A stretch of DNA of 64,000 nt from contig NZ_JACCFI010000001.1 of assembly GCF_013410355.1 (NCBI RefSeq), forward strand, positions 62,001 through 126,000. The letters are read 5' to 3'. How positions within the stretch are numbered: the stretch's first letter is position 1; every line of letters begins with the position of its first letter. A program made the translations under genes and the position numbers. This document shows, in pieces, positions 22,799 to 31,709 of the stretch. This stretch comes from Agromyces hippuratus. Lineage in GTDB: Bacteria; Actinomycetota; Actinomycetes; Actinomycetales; Microbacteriaceae. The notes below the pieces were generated by a model, which saw only the letters and a program-made list of their open reading frames with translations, made no database searches and was not told the DNA's origin.

Positions 22799-23952
22799 GG
22801 CTTCGGCACCTCGAGCATCACGGTCGTGCCCGAGCCGGGGGAGGAGAAGATCCGGGCGCGACCGCCGACCATGCTGAGCCGGCCGACGACGGACTCCGAG
22901 TATCCGAGTCGGGCACCGTCGACCGCGGCCGGCTCGAAGCCGGAACCGGCGTCGGTGACCATCGCACGGACCGTGCGCTCGTCGTCGCTGACGGTGACAT
23001 CCGCCGCACTGACGCCGGAATGACGGCGTACGTTCTCGAGGCACTCGCCGAGCGCGCCGAGCAGCGCGTCGAGGGTGTCGCGAGGCAGCGCGAGCCGGCC
23101 GGCACCGTGCCAGTTCACGTCGAGACCCATGCGGGCGAACCGCTGGCGCACCGACTCGAAGGTCACACCGAGGCTGTCGTCGTCGGCCTCGGGGGAGAAG
23201 ACCGCGGTCGAGCCGCGGTCGAGGGGCGCGCCCAGTCGCAACTGCTTGAGCAGGCGCGCGTCGTCACCGGCCTGCTGCCGAAGCGCACCGGCGCCGACGC
23301 CGACGCCCGAGTGGGCGAGCAGGCTCAGCGTCGCGAGCACGGTGTCGTGCAGCACCCGGGCGTCCTGGCGCTGCTGCGACTCGAGTTCGCTCGCGAGGCG
23401 CTCGGCCTCGTGGGCCCGGCCGACCTCGTGGATGCGGTCGGCGGCGGCGGCGATCGACCGGTCGAGCCAGATGCCGATCGTGGCGTTGGCCGCCCAGCCC
23501 ATGAGGGTGCCGATGGCCACGACCTGCATCGAATGGCCCGTGATCGCGACGACCCCGACGGCGATGAGCACGGCCGCCACGAGGCCGAGCACGATGAAGG
23601 GCCCGTCGGGACGCACGATGATCGTGATCGCGACCGAAGCGGCCGTCACCGACGCGGTCACGGCCATCGCGGCGGCGGCGACGGGATCGATCACGGGAGC
23701 GGCGCCGAGCACGCTGATGAGACCGATCGAGCAGGCGACCGCGCCCAGGGCGGGTGCGATCGCGCCGCGGGCGGTGTGCAGCGTGATGAAGACGATGGCG
23801 CCGGCACTGAGCACCGCCGAGAGCAGGAGCTCGAGGCCGGTCGAGGCACCGGGCAGGAGCAGGCACAGGAACGACCCGACCGCGCCGCTCAGCCCGGAGA
23901 CCCGCGCGAGCGTGCGGAGCAGTCGGTCGCGTTCCTTGTGGATGCGTTTCAT
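22795..23952 (-). CDS. NarL-type membrane sensor histidine kinase
   Basis: A 385-residue membrane kinase. It has about eight hydrophobic helices in its first 180 residues with no large external domain, so the stimulus is probably sensed in or near the membrane. The dimerisation and phospho-acceptor helix is QDARVLHDTVLATLSLLAHS (His at about residue 211). The HATPase_c domain has the N box in LGECLENVRRHSG and the G boxes in DAGSGFEPAAVDG and SPGSGTTVMLEVP. GAGGGGG precedes ATG 23952 by a few bases. First gene of the three-gene signalling operon. Confidence 0.9.
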   Translation of the reverse strand: MKRIHKERDRLLRTLARVSGLSGAVGSFLCLLLPGASTGLELLLSAVLSAGAIVFITLHTARGAIAPALGAVACSIGLISVLGAAPVIDPVAAAAMAVTASVTAASVAITIIVRPDGPFIVLGLVAAVLIAVGVVAITGHSMQVVAIGTLMGWAANATIGIWLDRSIAAAADRIHEVGRAHEAERLASELESQQRQDARVLHDTVLATLSLLAHSGVGVGAGALRQQAGDDARLLKQLRLGAPLDRGSTAVFSPEADDDSLGVTFESVRQRFARMGLDVNWHGAGRLALPRDTLDALLGALGECLENVRRHSGVSAADVTVSDDERTVRAMVTDAGSGFEPAAVDGARLGYSESVVGRLSMVGGRARIFSSPGSGTTVMLEVPKP

Positions 23953-24053
23953 GACACCCCCTCGGCGTGGTCGGCGGCCATGGGATCACACACCGTCATT
24001 CGAAGGGTAGCGGAGTCCGCCCGGTCCGGGGAGGTCGTGGCATCGGCAGTCGC

Positions 24054-25259
24054 TCAGGCGGCGAGCAACCCGCCGAGCGCGGCAGCGATGGCGTCGTCCT
24101 CGATGAGGAACGCGTCGTGGCCGTACTCGGAGGACACGACGACGGGTGACGCCCCGTGCACGCTGCCGGGCAGTCCGGCGGCGATCTCCGCCTGGCCGGC
24201 GAGGGGGAAGTAGCGGTCGCTGTCGATGCCGAGCACGAGGCTGCGCGCCTCGACGGCTGCGAGCGCCGCCGACACGCCGCCGCGACCGCGCCCGATGTCG
24301 TGCGAGTTCATCGCCTGCGTGAGCACGATGTAGCTGTTGGCGTCGAAGCGCCGCGTGAACTTGTTGCCGTGGAAGTCGAGGTAGGACTCGACGGCGAACC
24401 GGCCGTCGCCGCCGAGCGGGTCGAGATCCGACTGCCAACTGCGGGCGAACCGCTGGTTGAGCTCGCTCGCGGTGCGGTAGTTCAGCATCGCCATGCGCCG
24501 GGCGAGCGCGAGCCCTCGGGTCGGGCCGTCGCCGTCGGGTGCGTCGTAGAACGCACCGCCGCGGAACGCCGGGTCGGTGCGGATCGCCTCGATCTGCACG
24601 GAGTTCAGGGCGATCTGGTCGGCCGAGGTCGCGGCCGGTGCCGCGAGCACCGCGATGCGCTCGACCGCGTCGGGGGCTATGATCGCCCATTCGAGCACGT
24701 GCATGGCGCCCATCGAGCCTCCGACGACCGCGGCGAAGCGCTCGATGCCGAGCTCGCGGGCGAACGCGATCTGCGCGCGCACCTGGTCGCGGATCGTGAG
24801 GAAGGGGAACCGGATGCCCCATTCGGCGCGGTCGGGTGCGAGGGAGGCGGGCCCGGTCGAGCCCTGGCACCCGCCGAGCACGTTCGGTGCGACGACGAAC
24901 CAGCGGTCGGTGTCGATCGCGAGGCCGGGGCCGACGATGCCGGGCCACCAGCCGGCACTCGGGTGCGCGGGGCCGGCCGGCCCGACCACATGGCTGTCGC
25001 CCGTCAGTGCGTGCAGCACGAGGATCGCGTTGTCGCGCGCGGGGGAGAGCGTGCCCCACTGCTCGTAGGCGATTCGGGTGGAGGGCAGCACCCGGCCGGA
25101 CTCGAGGGCCACATCGCCGATGTTCACGAACCGGCGGTCGCCGACGGCGTCGCCTTCGCGCCAGGCGCCGGTGGCGGGGGCGCGGCCGGCCAGCGACGCG
25201 GCGCGCGCCTCGGTGACGATGCTCGCGGGCACCGCATCGGCCGTCGTCTGCCAGTCCAT
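24054..25259 (-). CDS. metX: Homoserine O-acetyltransferase
   Basis: Transfers acetyl from acetyl-CoA to homoserine, the first dedicated step of methionine synthesis by direct sulfhydrylation. The 401-residue alpha/beta hydrolase has VLHALTGDSH at about 81-90, the nucleophile elbow GGSMGAMHVLEWA (Ser at about 182), the Asp in GIDSDRYFP and the His in SEYGHDAF near the C-terminus. LNYRT, found in this branch, is present. ATG 25259 is the family start. metY lies upstream on the same strand but a strong terminator hairpin (25377-25416) separates them, so metX probably has its own promoter. Confidence 0.95.
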   Translation of the reverse strand: MDWQTTADAVPASIVTEARAASLAGRAPATGAWREGDAVGDRRFVNIGDVALESGRVLPSTRIAYEQWGTLSPARDNAILVLHALTGDSHVVGPAGPAHPSAGWWPGIVGPGLAIDTDRWFVVAPNVLGGCQGSTGPASLAPDRAEWGIRFPFLTIRDQVRAQIAFARELGIERFAAVVGGSMGAMHVLEWAIIAPDAVERIAVLAAPAATSADQIALNSVQIEAIRTDPAFRGGAFYDAPDGDGPTRGLALARRMAMLNYRTASELNQRFARSWQSDLDPLGGDGRFAVESYLDFHGNKFTRRFDANSYIVLTQAMNSHDIGRGRGGVSAALAAVEARSLVLGIDSDRYFPLAGQAEIAAGLPGSVHGASPVVVSSEYGHDAFLIEDDAIAAALGGLLAA

Positions 25260-25376
25260 GCTTCGATTCTTCCCGAGCCGGGCGACCTGCCGTGCATTGT
25301 TACGCCGGCGCCACCGGTTGCGGTCGCGGACTCCTCGTGGAACGTGGGCGGTCGGACGGTCGGCGCTGCCGAGAAC

Positions 25377-25416
25377 GACGGATGCCGCGGGCCCATGCAG
25401 GCCCGCGGCATCCGTC
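25377..25416. terminator. Terminator hairpin between metY and metX
   Basis: A perfect 17-bp stem, GACGGATGCCGCGGGCC with its complement, around a 6-nt loop. The arms again contain the octamer pair CGGATGCC/GGCATCCG. Confidence 0.85.
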
Positions 25417-25431
25417 ATCGGTGGTGCTGCG

Positions 25432-26754
25432 TCAGACGCGAGCCGCCTCGGTGGCGGCGCGCGCGGCGGCGAAGCCGGCCTCGAGGTCGGCCTTCAGGTC
25501 GTCGATGTTCTCGATGCCGACCGACAGGCGCACGAGGCCCGGCGTGACACCGGTCGTGAGCTGCTGCTCGGGCGTCAGCTGCGAGTGCGTGGTCGACGCC
25601 GGGTGGATGACGAGCGAGCGCACATCGCCGATGTTGGCGAGGTGGCTGAACAGCGACAGGCTGTCGACGAGCGCACGGCCGGCGTCGACGCCGCCCTTCA
25701 GCTCGAACGAGAGCACCGCGCCGACGCCCTTGGGGGCGTACCGGTTCGCGGCCGCGTACCAGGGGCTCGACGGCAGGCCCGAGTAGTTGACGCTCGCGAC
25801 GTCGGGGTGGTTGTCGAGCCACTCCGCGATCTCCTGGGCGTTCTGCACGTGACGCTCGATGCGGAGCGAGAGCGTCTCGATGCCCTGGATCAGCAGCCAG
25901 GCGCTGTTCGGCGAGATCGCCGCACCGAGGTCGCGGAGCAGCTGGACGCGGGCCTTGATGATGTACGCGAGGCCGTCGCCGACCGCCGCCGTGTAGCTCG
26001 CGCCGTGGTACGACGGGTCGGGCTCGGTCAGGCCGGGGAACTTCTCGACGTTCTTCGACCACTCGAACGTTCCGCCGTCGACGATGACGCCGCCGATGGT
26101 CGTTCCGTGGCCGCCGAGGAACTTCGTGGCCGAGTGGATGATGATGTCGGCGCCGTGCTCGAACGGGCGGATCAGGTAGGGCGTCGCGATCGTGTTGTCG
26201 ACGATGAGCGGCACGCCGGACTCGTGCGCGACGTCGGAGACGAGGCCGATGTCGAGCACGTTGATCTTCGGGTTGCCGATCGTCTCGGCGAAGAAGAGCT
26301 TCGTGTTGGGGCGCACGGCACGGCGCCACTCGTCGGCGTCGTCCTGGTTCTCGACGAACGTCGCCTCGATGCCGAGCTTGGCGAGCGTGTACTTGAAGAG
26401 GTTGTAGGTGCCGCCGTAGATCGACGACGACGAGACGATGTGGTCGCCGGCCTGGGCGATGTTCAGCACCGAGAAGGTGGCCGCCGACTGCCCCGAGGCG
26501 ACGAGCAGTGCGCCGGTGCCGCCCTCGAGCGCCGCGACGCGCTCTTCGACCACGGCCTGCGTCGGGTTCTGGATGCGCGTGTAGATGTTGCCGAACTCGG
26601 CGAGCGCGAACAGGTTCTGCGCGTGCTCGGCGCTGTTGAACACGTACGACGTGGTCTGGTAGATCGGCGTGGCGCGGGCGTTGGTCACGGGGTCGGGAGC
26701 GGCCCCCGAGTGCACCTGCTTGGTCTCGAAGCGCCAGTCGGCGGTCTCGGTCAT
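25432..26754 (-). CDS. metY: O-acetylhomoserine (thiol)-lyase / O-acetylhomoserine sulfhydrylase
   Basis: A PLP enzyme of 440 residues that makes homocysteine from O-acetylhomoserine and sulfide. It has RATPIYQTTSYVFNSAEHAQ at the N-terminus, YTRIQNPTQAVVEERVAALE, and the PLP Lys in HSATKFLGGHGT (about residue 211). GAGGAGA precedes ATG 26754. The promoter -10 candidate is TAACGT on the minus strand at 26812-26807, giving a leader of about 50 nt with a GGCT/AGCC stem; it is too short for a known SAM riboswitch. Together with metX it gives a complete homoserine-to-homocysteine route, and homoserine comes from hom at 53429. Confidence 0.95.
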   Translation of the reverse strand: MTETADWRFETKQVHSGAAPDPVTNARATPIYQTTSYVFNSAEHAQNLFALAEFGNIYTRIQNPTQAVVEERVAALEGGTGALLVASGQSAATFSVLNIAQAGDHIVSSSSIYGGTYNLFKYTLAKLGIEATFVENQDDADEWRRAVRPNTKLFFAETIGNPKINVLDIGLVSDVAHESGVPLIVDNTIATPYLIRPFEHGADIIIHSATKFLGGHGTTIGGVIVDGGTFEWSKNVEKFPGLTEPDPSYHGASYTAAVGDGLAYIIKARVQLLRDLGAAISPNSAWLLIQGIETLSLRIERHVQNAQEIAEWLDNHPDVASVNYSGLPSSPWYAAANRYAPKGVGAVLSFELKGGVDAGRALVDSLSLFSHLANIGDVRSLVIHPASTTHSQLTPEQQLTTGVTPGLVRLSVGIENIDDLKADLEAGFAAARAATEAARV

Positions 26755-26922
26755 GGACGTCTCCTCAGGAACGGCTCGGGCGGGTTCGCCGCGGCTTTCG
26801 AGCCACGTTAGGCGGGCAGGGGACGACGGGCAACGGATGCCGCAACACGGCGTCACGCGCGAGGCATCCGCTCGGAGCGCGCGGGCCTGAGGCATCCGCT
26901 CAGGGCGCTGCGGCCGCTGCGG

Positions 26923-28023
26923 TCAGCGCAGCTCGCCGTCGGGCGGCAGCACGATCGTGCCGGTCGCCGTCGACGGTTCGGGGCGGAACATCCACCGCGC
27001 CCGGGGCTCGACGAGCGGCCGGAACACCCGGCGCACCGGTTTCAGCGAGAGCACGATCGAGATCGCGACGCAGAAGAGCATCATCGCCGGCAGCACCCAG
27101 AACGGCTGGTCGCCGGCGAGCACGTCGGTCTCGCGGAACGGGAACAGCACGAAGGTGTGCAGCAGGTAGATGTACATCGTCGCGGCGCCGAACGGGGTGA
27201 ACCAGTGCGCACCGCGCGGCATCAGCACGAGGAACGCGACCGAGAGGAGCATCGCGAACAGCAGGAGTCCCAACCGGATGGCGCCGGACCACGGCTCGTC
27301 GTAGCCGATGGCCTCGTACGACTCGTCGTAGAGCATGAACCGGCGCAGCTTCAGGTCGCGCCACGTCTCGATCGCGAGCGGCATGAGCACGAGCGTCAGG
27401 CCGAACAACGCGATCGCGCCGGCCCGCCAGCGCCAGGCCACGGCCGAGCGGAGCTCGAGCCAGCGGCCCGTCAGCTGCCACTGCCGCAGCTTCCAACCGA
27501 ACACGAAGAACGGGAGCATGCCGAATGTGCGGGAGAGGGCGAAGGTCGAGTCGATCGACTCGGTGTACCCGGCGCCGATCGAGATCGCGATCGCGATGAG
27601 CAGCGGGTAGCGCAGCAGCACGAGGTACGGCAGCACGATGCGCCACACCGCGAGGGCGATGAGGAACCAGAGCGTCCACGACGCCGTGGCGAAGTCGAGT
27701 GAGAACTCGCTCCCGAGCAGCCATTTGATGATCGTCCAGATCGTCTCGAAGATGAGGAACGGGAAGATGATGTCGGTGAGCACCTGGCGCAGGGCCTTGG
27801 CGCTCGGCGGGCCGGACTTCGCGAAGTACCCGCTGACCGTGACGAAGACGGCAACGTGGAACGAGTAGATGAACAGGTAGACGCTGTAAGCCGAGTTCGA
27901 CTCGCCGATGAGCGGGAGGATGCCGTGGCCGATGACCACGAGCGTGATCGCGATCCAGCGGGCGTTGTCCCACATCGGGACACGTCTGCGCCTGGCCGGG
28001 GTCGCCGTCTGTCGCGAATGCAT
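26923..28023 (-). CDS. Acyltransferase 3 family membrane protein (fucose 4-O-acetylase-like)
   Basis: A 366-residue polytopic membrane protein with about ten helices. DNARWIAITLVVIGHGILPL at about 20-40 carries the conserved His/Arg of acyltransferase-3 proteins, and GYFAKSGPPSAKALRQ fits the fucose 4-O-acetylase subgroup that acetylates cell-envelope or exported sugars. The C-terminus is a proline/arginine-rich cytoplasmic tail. ATG 28023 is divergent from the SDR gene 48 bp away. The sugar acceptor is unknown, and no polysaccharide cluster is present nearby. Confidence 0.82.
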   Translation of the reverse strand: MHSRQTATPARRRRVPMWDNARWIAITLVVIGHGILPLIGESNSAYSVYLFIYSFHVAVFVTVSGYFAKSGPPSAKALRQVLTDIIFPFLIFETIWTIIKWLLGSEFSLDFATASWTLWFLIALAVWRIVLPYLVLLRYPLLIAIAISIGAGYTESIDSTFALSRTFGMLPFFVFGWKLRQWQLTGRWLELRSAVAWRWRAGAIALFGLTLVLMPLAIETWRDLKLRRFMLYDESYEAIGYDEPWSGAIRLGLLLFAMLLSVAFLVLMPRGAHWFTPFGAATMYIYLLHTFVLFPFRETDVLAGDQPFWVLPAMMLFCVAISIVLSLKPVRRVFRPLVEPRARWMFRPEPSTATGTIVLPPDGELR

Positions 28024-28071
28024 CAGTCCATTCAACCGCACGAGCGGCGCCGGGCAGGGCAGAATGGGCGC

Positions 28072-28857
28072 ATGAGCGAGCTGCGAGTGGTCGTGACCGG
28101 TGCGAGTTCCGGCATCGGCGAGGCGACCGTGCGCGCGTTCCGCGCGGCCGGATGGGACGTCGTCGGGGTCGCGCGCCGCGAGGAGCGCCTGCGTGCGCTC
28201 GCCGAGGAGACCGGGGCATCCGTCGTCGTCGCCGACCTGACGAAGCAGGCCGACGTCGACCGGCTGCGCGACCACCTCGAGTCGACCGGCCCCGTGCACG
28301 CCCTCGTCAACAACGCGGGCGGCGCCAAGGGGCTCGACTCGGTCGAGGCGTCCGACATCGACGACTGGGCGTGGATGTTCGAGGTCAACGTGCTCGCCCT
28401 GAAGCGGGTGACGAGCGCACTGCTGCCGCTGCTGCGCCGCGGGGCGGTCGATCGCGGGGTCGCCGACATCGTCAACGTCACCTCGATCGCCGGGCACACC
28501 GCCTACGTCGGCGGGGGCGGGTACAACGCCGCGAAGTTCGCCGCGCACGCCCTCACCGAGGTGCTGCGGCTCGAGCTCAACGGCGAACCGTTGCGGGTCA
28601 TCGAGATCGCGCCGGGCATGGTGAAGACCGACGAGTTCGCGCTCGTGCGGTTCGGCGGCGACCGCGCACGGGCCGAAGCCGTCTACGACGACGTGCCCGA
28701 GCCGCTCGTGGCCGAGGACATCGCCGCGGTGATCACCGACGCGGTGCTGAAACCCAGGCACGTCGACCTCGACCTCATCGTGGTCAAGCCCGTCGCGCAG
28801 GCCGCGCCGTACCGGTTCACCAAGGGGCCGCTCGCCGTGCGCCCGGAAGGCGCCTGA
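28072..28857 (+). CDS. Short-chain dehydrogenase/reductase (YdfG-type)
   Basis: A 261-residue NAD(P)-dependent oxidoreductase. TGASSGIG (9-16) binds the cofactor and DWDVVGVARREERL-type Arg residues after strand 2 suggest NADP. NNAGG, NVTSIAGHTAY and YNAAKFA (the YxxxK pair, Tyr at about 148) form the active site. It resembles the 3-hydroxy acid dehydrogenase (YdfG) group, but the substrate is not determined. ATG 28072 follows CAGAAT by 6 nt. The potassium-channel gene begins 2 nt after its stop, so the two are one transcript although their functions look unrelated. Confidence 0.9.
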   Translation: MSELRVVVTGASSGIGEATVRAFRAAGWDVVGVARREERLRALAEETGASVVVADLTKQADVDRLRDHLESTGPVHALVNNAGGAKGLDSVEASDIDDWAWMFEVNVLALKRVTSALLPLLRRGAVDRGVADIVNVTSIAGHTAYVGGGGYNAAKFAAHALTEVLRLELNGEPLRVIEIAPGMVKTDEFALVRFGGDRARAEAVYDDVPEPLVAEDIAAVITDAVLKPRHVDLDLIVVKPVAQAAPYRFTKGPLAVRPEGA

Positions 28858-28859
28858 TC

Positions 28860-29651
28860 ATGGCGCATCGGTCGGCACCCGCCCCCCGCCGCCACGGCTG
28901 GGAGCAGCGCACGACCGTGCCGCTCTTCGCGCTCGGCGTCGCCTTCATCATCGCCTACTCGGTACTCGTGCTCGTGCAGGACCTGCCCCCCGAGGTGCGC
29001 TTCTGGCTGATGGTCATCCTCGGCATCACCTGGGTGGTGTTCATCGTCGACCTCGTCGTGCGCGTCTCGCTGACCCCGCACGGCGACAAGTGGCACTTCA
29101 TCGGGACGCACCCGATCGACGTGCTCTCGGCCCTGCTGCCCGTGTTCCGCGCCTTCCGGGTGCTCGTGCTGCTGCGCGAAGTGCCGTACCTGCAGCGGAA
29201 GAGCGGTGCAGCGGTGCGCACCAACATCGTGATCTACGCCATCTGCTACTCGGTGCTGTTCATCTACTTCATCTCGCTCGCCACCCTGTCGGTCGAGCGG
29301 GACGCGCCCGGCGCATCGATCACGAGCTTCGGCGAGGCCCTGTGGTGGGCGGTCGTCACGGTCGCGACCGTCGGCTACGGCGACGCCTATCCGATCACGG
29401 TGCCCGGACGCCTCTACGCGGTGCTGCTCATGGCCGGCGGCGTGGCGATCGTCGGCACCGCGTCGGCCACGATCATCTCGCTCATCAACGAGCGCATCGG
29501 CCTCGTGCGGATCTCGCACGAGGCGACGGTCACGGCGAGCGGGGCATCGTCCGCCGCAACGACCGAGGAGGAGCCCGTCGAGGGCCCCATCCCGATGGCG
29601 GACCTGCTCGCCGACGCGCCCGACGATCCGCTCACCGACCGCGAGATCTGA
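28860..29651 (+). CDS. Voltage-gated-type potassium channel
   Basis: A 263-residue cation channel of the Kv-like fold. The selectivity filter TVGYGD is at 170-175 preceded by the pore helix (FGEALWWAVVTVAT), and the inner helix follows (LYAVLLMAGGVAIVGTASAT). Upstream lie about four helices; FRAFRVLVLLREVPYLQRK at about 96-114 resembles a voltage-sensor S4 with spaced Arg residues. A short acidic C-terminal tail follows and there is no RCK/TrkA domain, so gating is probably by voltage or lipid environment. ATG 28860 is 2 nt after the SDR stop. Confidence 0.9.
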   Translation: MAHRSAPAPRRHGWEQRTTVPLFALGVAFIIAYSVLVLVQDLPPEVRFWLMVILGITWVVFIVDLVVRVSLTPHGDKWHFIGTHPIDVLSALLPVFRAFRVLVLLREVPYLQRKSGAAVRTNIVIYAICYSVLFIYFISLATLSVERDAPGASITSFGEALWWAVVTVATVGYGDAYPITVPGRLYAVLLMAGGVAIVGTASATIISLINERIGLVRISHEATVTASGASSAATTEEEPVEGPIPMADLLADAPDDPLTDREI

Positions 29652-29653
29652 GG

Positions 29654-29678
29654 CGAGCGGATCCGCGGCATCCGCTCG
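29654..29678. terminator. Hairpin after the potassium channel gene
   Basis: CGAGCGGAT (29654-29662) pairs with ATCCGCTCG (29670-29678) around a 7-nt loop. It precedes the promoter of the next operon. Confidence 0.65.
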
Positions 29679-29717
29679 GGCGCGCCGGGATGCGGCTTCG
29701 GCGGATACCCTGATGGC

Positions 29718-30242
29718 ATGACCTTCGACGCCAACGACGCAGCCCTCGGATCCGATGGCATCCAGCGCGAGATCCTCACCTGGGACGAGTTCGGCGAGGC
29801 GGCGCGCACGCTCGCCGGCGACGTGCTCCGCTCGGGCTTCCGCCCCGACGTCGTGATCGCGATCGCCCGCGGCGGGCTGCTGCTCGCGGGGGCCATCTCC
29901 TACGCCCTCGGCACCAAGGCGTGCGGCTCGATCAACGTCGAGTTCTACTCGGGCATCGACGAGCGCCTGCCCGAGCCGGTGCTGCACCCGCCGATGCTCG
30001 ACGCACCCGCGCTCGGGGGCAAGCGCGTGCTGCTCGTCGACGACGTCTCCGACTCGGGCCGCACGCTCGCGAAGGTGCTCGCCCTGCTCACCGACGAGGG
30101 CGCCGAGGTGCGCACCGCGACGCTCTACACGAAGTCCCACACGGTGCTCGCGCCCGACTTCGACTACCGCCGCACCGACGACTGGATCGTCTTCCCGTGG
30201 TCGGCGCTGCCGCCCGTCGAGGTCGTCGAGGGCGTCGCGTGA
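29718..30242 (+). CDS. Phosphoribosyltransferase-fold protein
   Basis: A 174-residue type-I PRTase. VLLVDDVSDSGRTL at about 104-117 is the PRPP-binding loop, and VVIAIARGGLLLAGAISYAL is the strand-loop that binds pyrophosphate. LTWDEFGEAARTLAGDVLRS at the N-terminus resembles the xanthine/hypoxanthine PRTase-like (Gpt/Apt) regulators annotated as phosphoribosyltransferase in many actinobacteria. Its nucleobase cannot be assigned. TACCCT (29706-29711) lies 6 nt before ATG 29718 (leaderless). The stop overlaps the peptidase start by 4 nt (GTGA). Confidence 0.85.
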   Translation: MTFDANDAALGSDGIQREILTWDEFGEAARTLAGDVLRSGFRPDVVIAIARGGLLLAGAISYALGTKACGSINVEFYSGIDERLPEPVLHPPMLDAPALGGKRVLLVDDVSDSGRTLAKVLALLTDEGAEVRTATLYTKSHTVLAPDFDYRRTDDWIVFPWSALPPVEVVEGVA

Positions 30243-30958
30243 GCATCCATCTCATCGGCGGCGGGGCGACCACCGTCGCGGATGCCGCGCTGTACGCACC
30301 GTTCGTCGCCGAGGCCGCAGCCCGGGCGAGCGCAGCAGGCCGCGCCCGGCCGCGCATCGCCGTGATCTCGCTGCACCCCGAGGCGCAGGAGAAGGCCGCC
30401 GCGCTCGCCGAACTGCTGACCGCCGCCGGCGCCGGCATCGAGGCGCATACGACCGCAGGGCGGCCCGGCGAGCCGGTCGCACTCAGCGCGATCGCCGACG
30501 TCGACGGCATCGCCGTGGGCGGCGGCGTCGTCGAAGTTGTGCGCGCCGGCCTCGAGCCGCTGTTCGGGGAGCTCCGTCGGCAGGTCGCCGACGGCGTGCC
30601 CTACCTCGGTGTCTCGGCCGGCGCGATGGTCGCGGCTGAGGGCTCACTCGGAGGCGGCTCTCGCATCGGCGGCGTGCCCGTCGCCCCAGAGGACCCGGAG
30701 GAGCCGGGACTCGAGCTCGAGATCGAGTCCGGGATCGGCCTGGTCGACGTCGCCATCGAGGTGCACGTCGCCCAGCGCGGCATGCTCTCCCGACTGGTCG
30801 CCGCCGTCGAGTCCGGGCTCATCGCCGGCGGGCTCGGCATCGACGAGCGCACGGCGCTGATCGTGGGCGACGGCCGGCTCGGTGCCGAGGGCGAGGGCAG
30901 CGTCTGGCGGGTGCTGCCGACCGAGGGCGGCGTGCTGGTCTCCACGATCGGCATCTGA
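30239..30958 (+). CDS. Peptidase S51 (dipeptidase E/cyanophycinase-like)
   Basis: A 239-residue protein with the S51 fold. It starts IHLIGGGATT, and GVSAGAM at about 124-130 holds the nucleophile Ser (about 126), with LGIDERTALIVGDG as the late conserved block. Members hydrolyse aspartyl dipeptides or cyanophycin; without a cyanophycin synthetase in the window a general dipeptidase role is more likely. GTG 30239 is coupled to the phosphoribosyltransferase gene by the GTGA overlap, and ung follows with a GTG immediately after its stop. Confidence 0.8.
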   Translation: MSIHLIGGGATTVADAALYAPFVAEAAARASAAGRARPRIAVISLHPEAQEKAAALAELLTAAGAGIEAHTTAGRPGEPVALSAIADVDGIAVGGGVVEVVRAGLEPLFGELRRQVADGVPYLGVSAGAMVAAEGSLGGGSRIGGVPVAPEDPEEPGLELEIESGIGLVDVAIEVHVAQRGMLSRLVAAVESGLIAGGLGIDERTALIVGDGRLGAEGEGSVWRVLPTEGGVLVSTIGI

Positions 30959-31654
30959 GTGGCCTCGGTGCAGCTGCCCGAGGAGTTCGCGGCCGGGCTG
31001 CTCGACCCCGGTTGGGCCGAGGCGCTCGCCCCGGTGGCACCGACGATCGTCGATCTGGGCGGGTTCCTCCGGGCCGAGACCGCGGCCGGGCGCGGGTACC
31101 TCCCCGCGGGCGAGCACGTGCTGCGCGCGTTCCGGGCGCCGCTCGACGACGTGCGGGTGCTCATCGTCGGTCAGGACCCGTACCCCACGCCGGGGCATCC
31201 GATCGGCCTCTCGTTCGCGGTGGACGCGCACGTGCGCCCGTTGCCGCGGAGCCTCGCGAACATCTCCCGCGAACTCGTCGACGACCTGGGCGTCGCGCCG
31301 CTCGTGCACGGCGACCTCACGCACTGGAGCGCGAACGGGGTCATGCTGCTGAACCGGGTGCTGACGGTCGAGCCCGGAGCGCCGGGCTCGCATCGCGGCA
31401 AGGGCTGGGAGGTGGTCACCGACCACGCGATCCGCTCGCTCGTCGCTCGCGATCGCCCGCTCGTCGCGATCCTCTGGGGGCGCGACGCGCAGCGCCTCGC
31501 GCCGCTGCTCGGTTCGACGCCGGTGATCGAGTCCGCGCATCCGAGCCCCCTCTCGGCGTCGCGCGGCTTCTTCGGGTCGAGGCCGTTCAGTCGGGCGAAC
31601 GCGCTGCTCGAGGCGCAGGGTGCCGACCCGGTCGACTGGAGCCTGCCGGTGTGA
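30959..31654 (+). CDS. ung: Uracil-DNA glycosylase
   Basis: Removes uracil from DNA, 231 residues of family 1. Motif A is GQDPYPTPG at about 71-79 (catalytic Asp in GQDPY), with GHPIGLSFAV following, and the Leu-intercalation motif is HPSPLSA near residue 190-200 (catalytic His). GVMLLNRVLTVEPGAPGSH is also typical. GTG 30959 begins right after the upstream TGA; a second GTG lies three codons in. Third gene of the phosphoribosyltransferase-peptidase-ung transcript. Uracil repair is useful in a high-GC genome exposed to cytosine deamination. Confidence 0.95.
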   Translation: MASVQLPEEFAAGLLDPGWAEALAPVAPTIVDLGGFLRAETAAGRGYLPAGEHVLRAFRAPLDDVRVLIVGQDPYPTPGHPIGLSFAVDAHVRPLPRSLANISRELVDDLGVAPLVHGDLTHWSANGVMLLNRVLTVEPGAPGSHRGKGWEVVTDHAIRSLVARDRPLVAILWGRDAQRLAPLLGSTPVIESAHPSPLSASRGFFGSRPFSRANALLEAQGADPVDWSLPV

Positions 31655-31709
31655 CCGGCACCGCGACCGCGTAACCCGGCCGCAACACGCCGCGGGTATT
31701 CTGGGCCGC

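Noticed and set aside
26755..26812. A SAM riboswitch before metY
   Set aside because: The predicted leader is about 50 nt with only one small stem, too short for known SAM classes.
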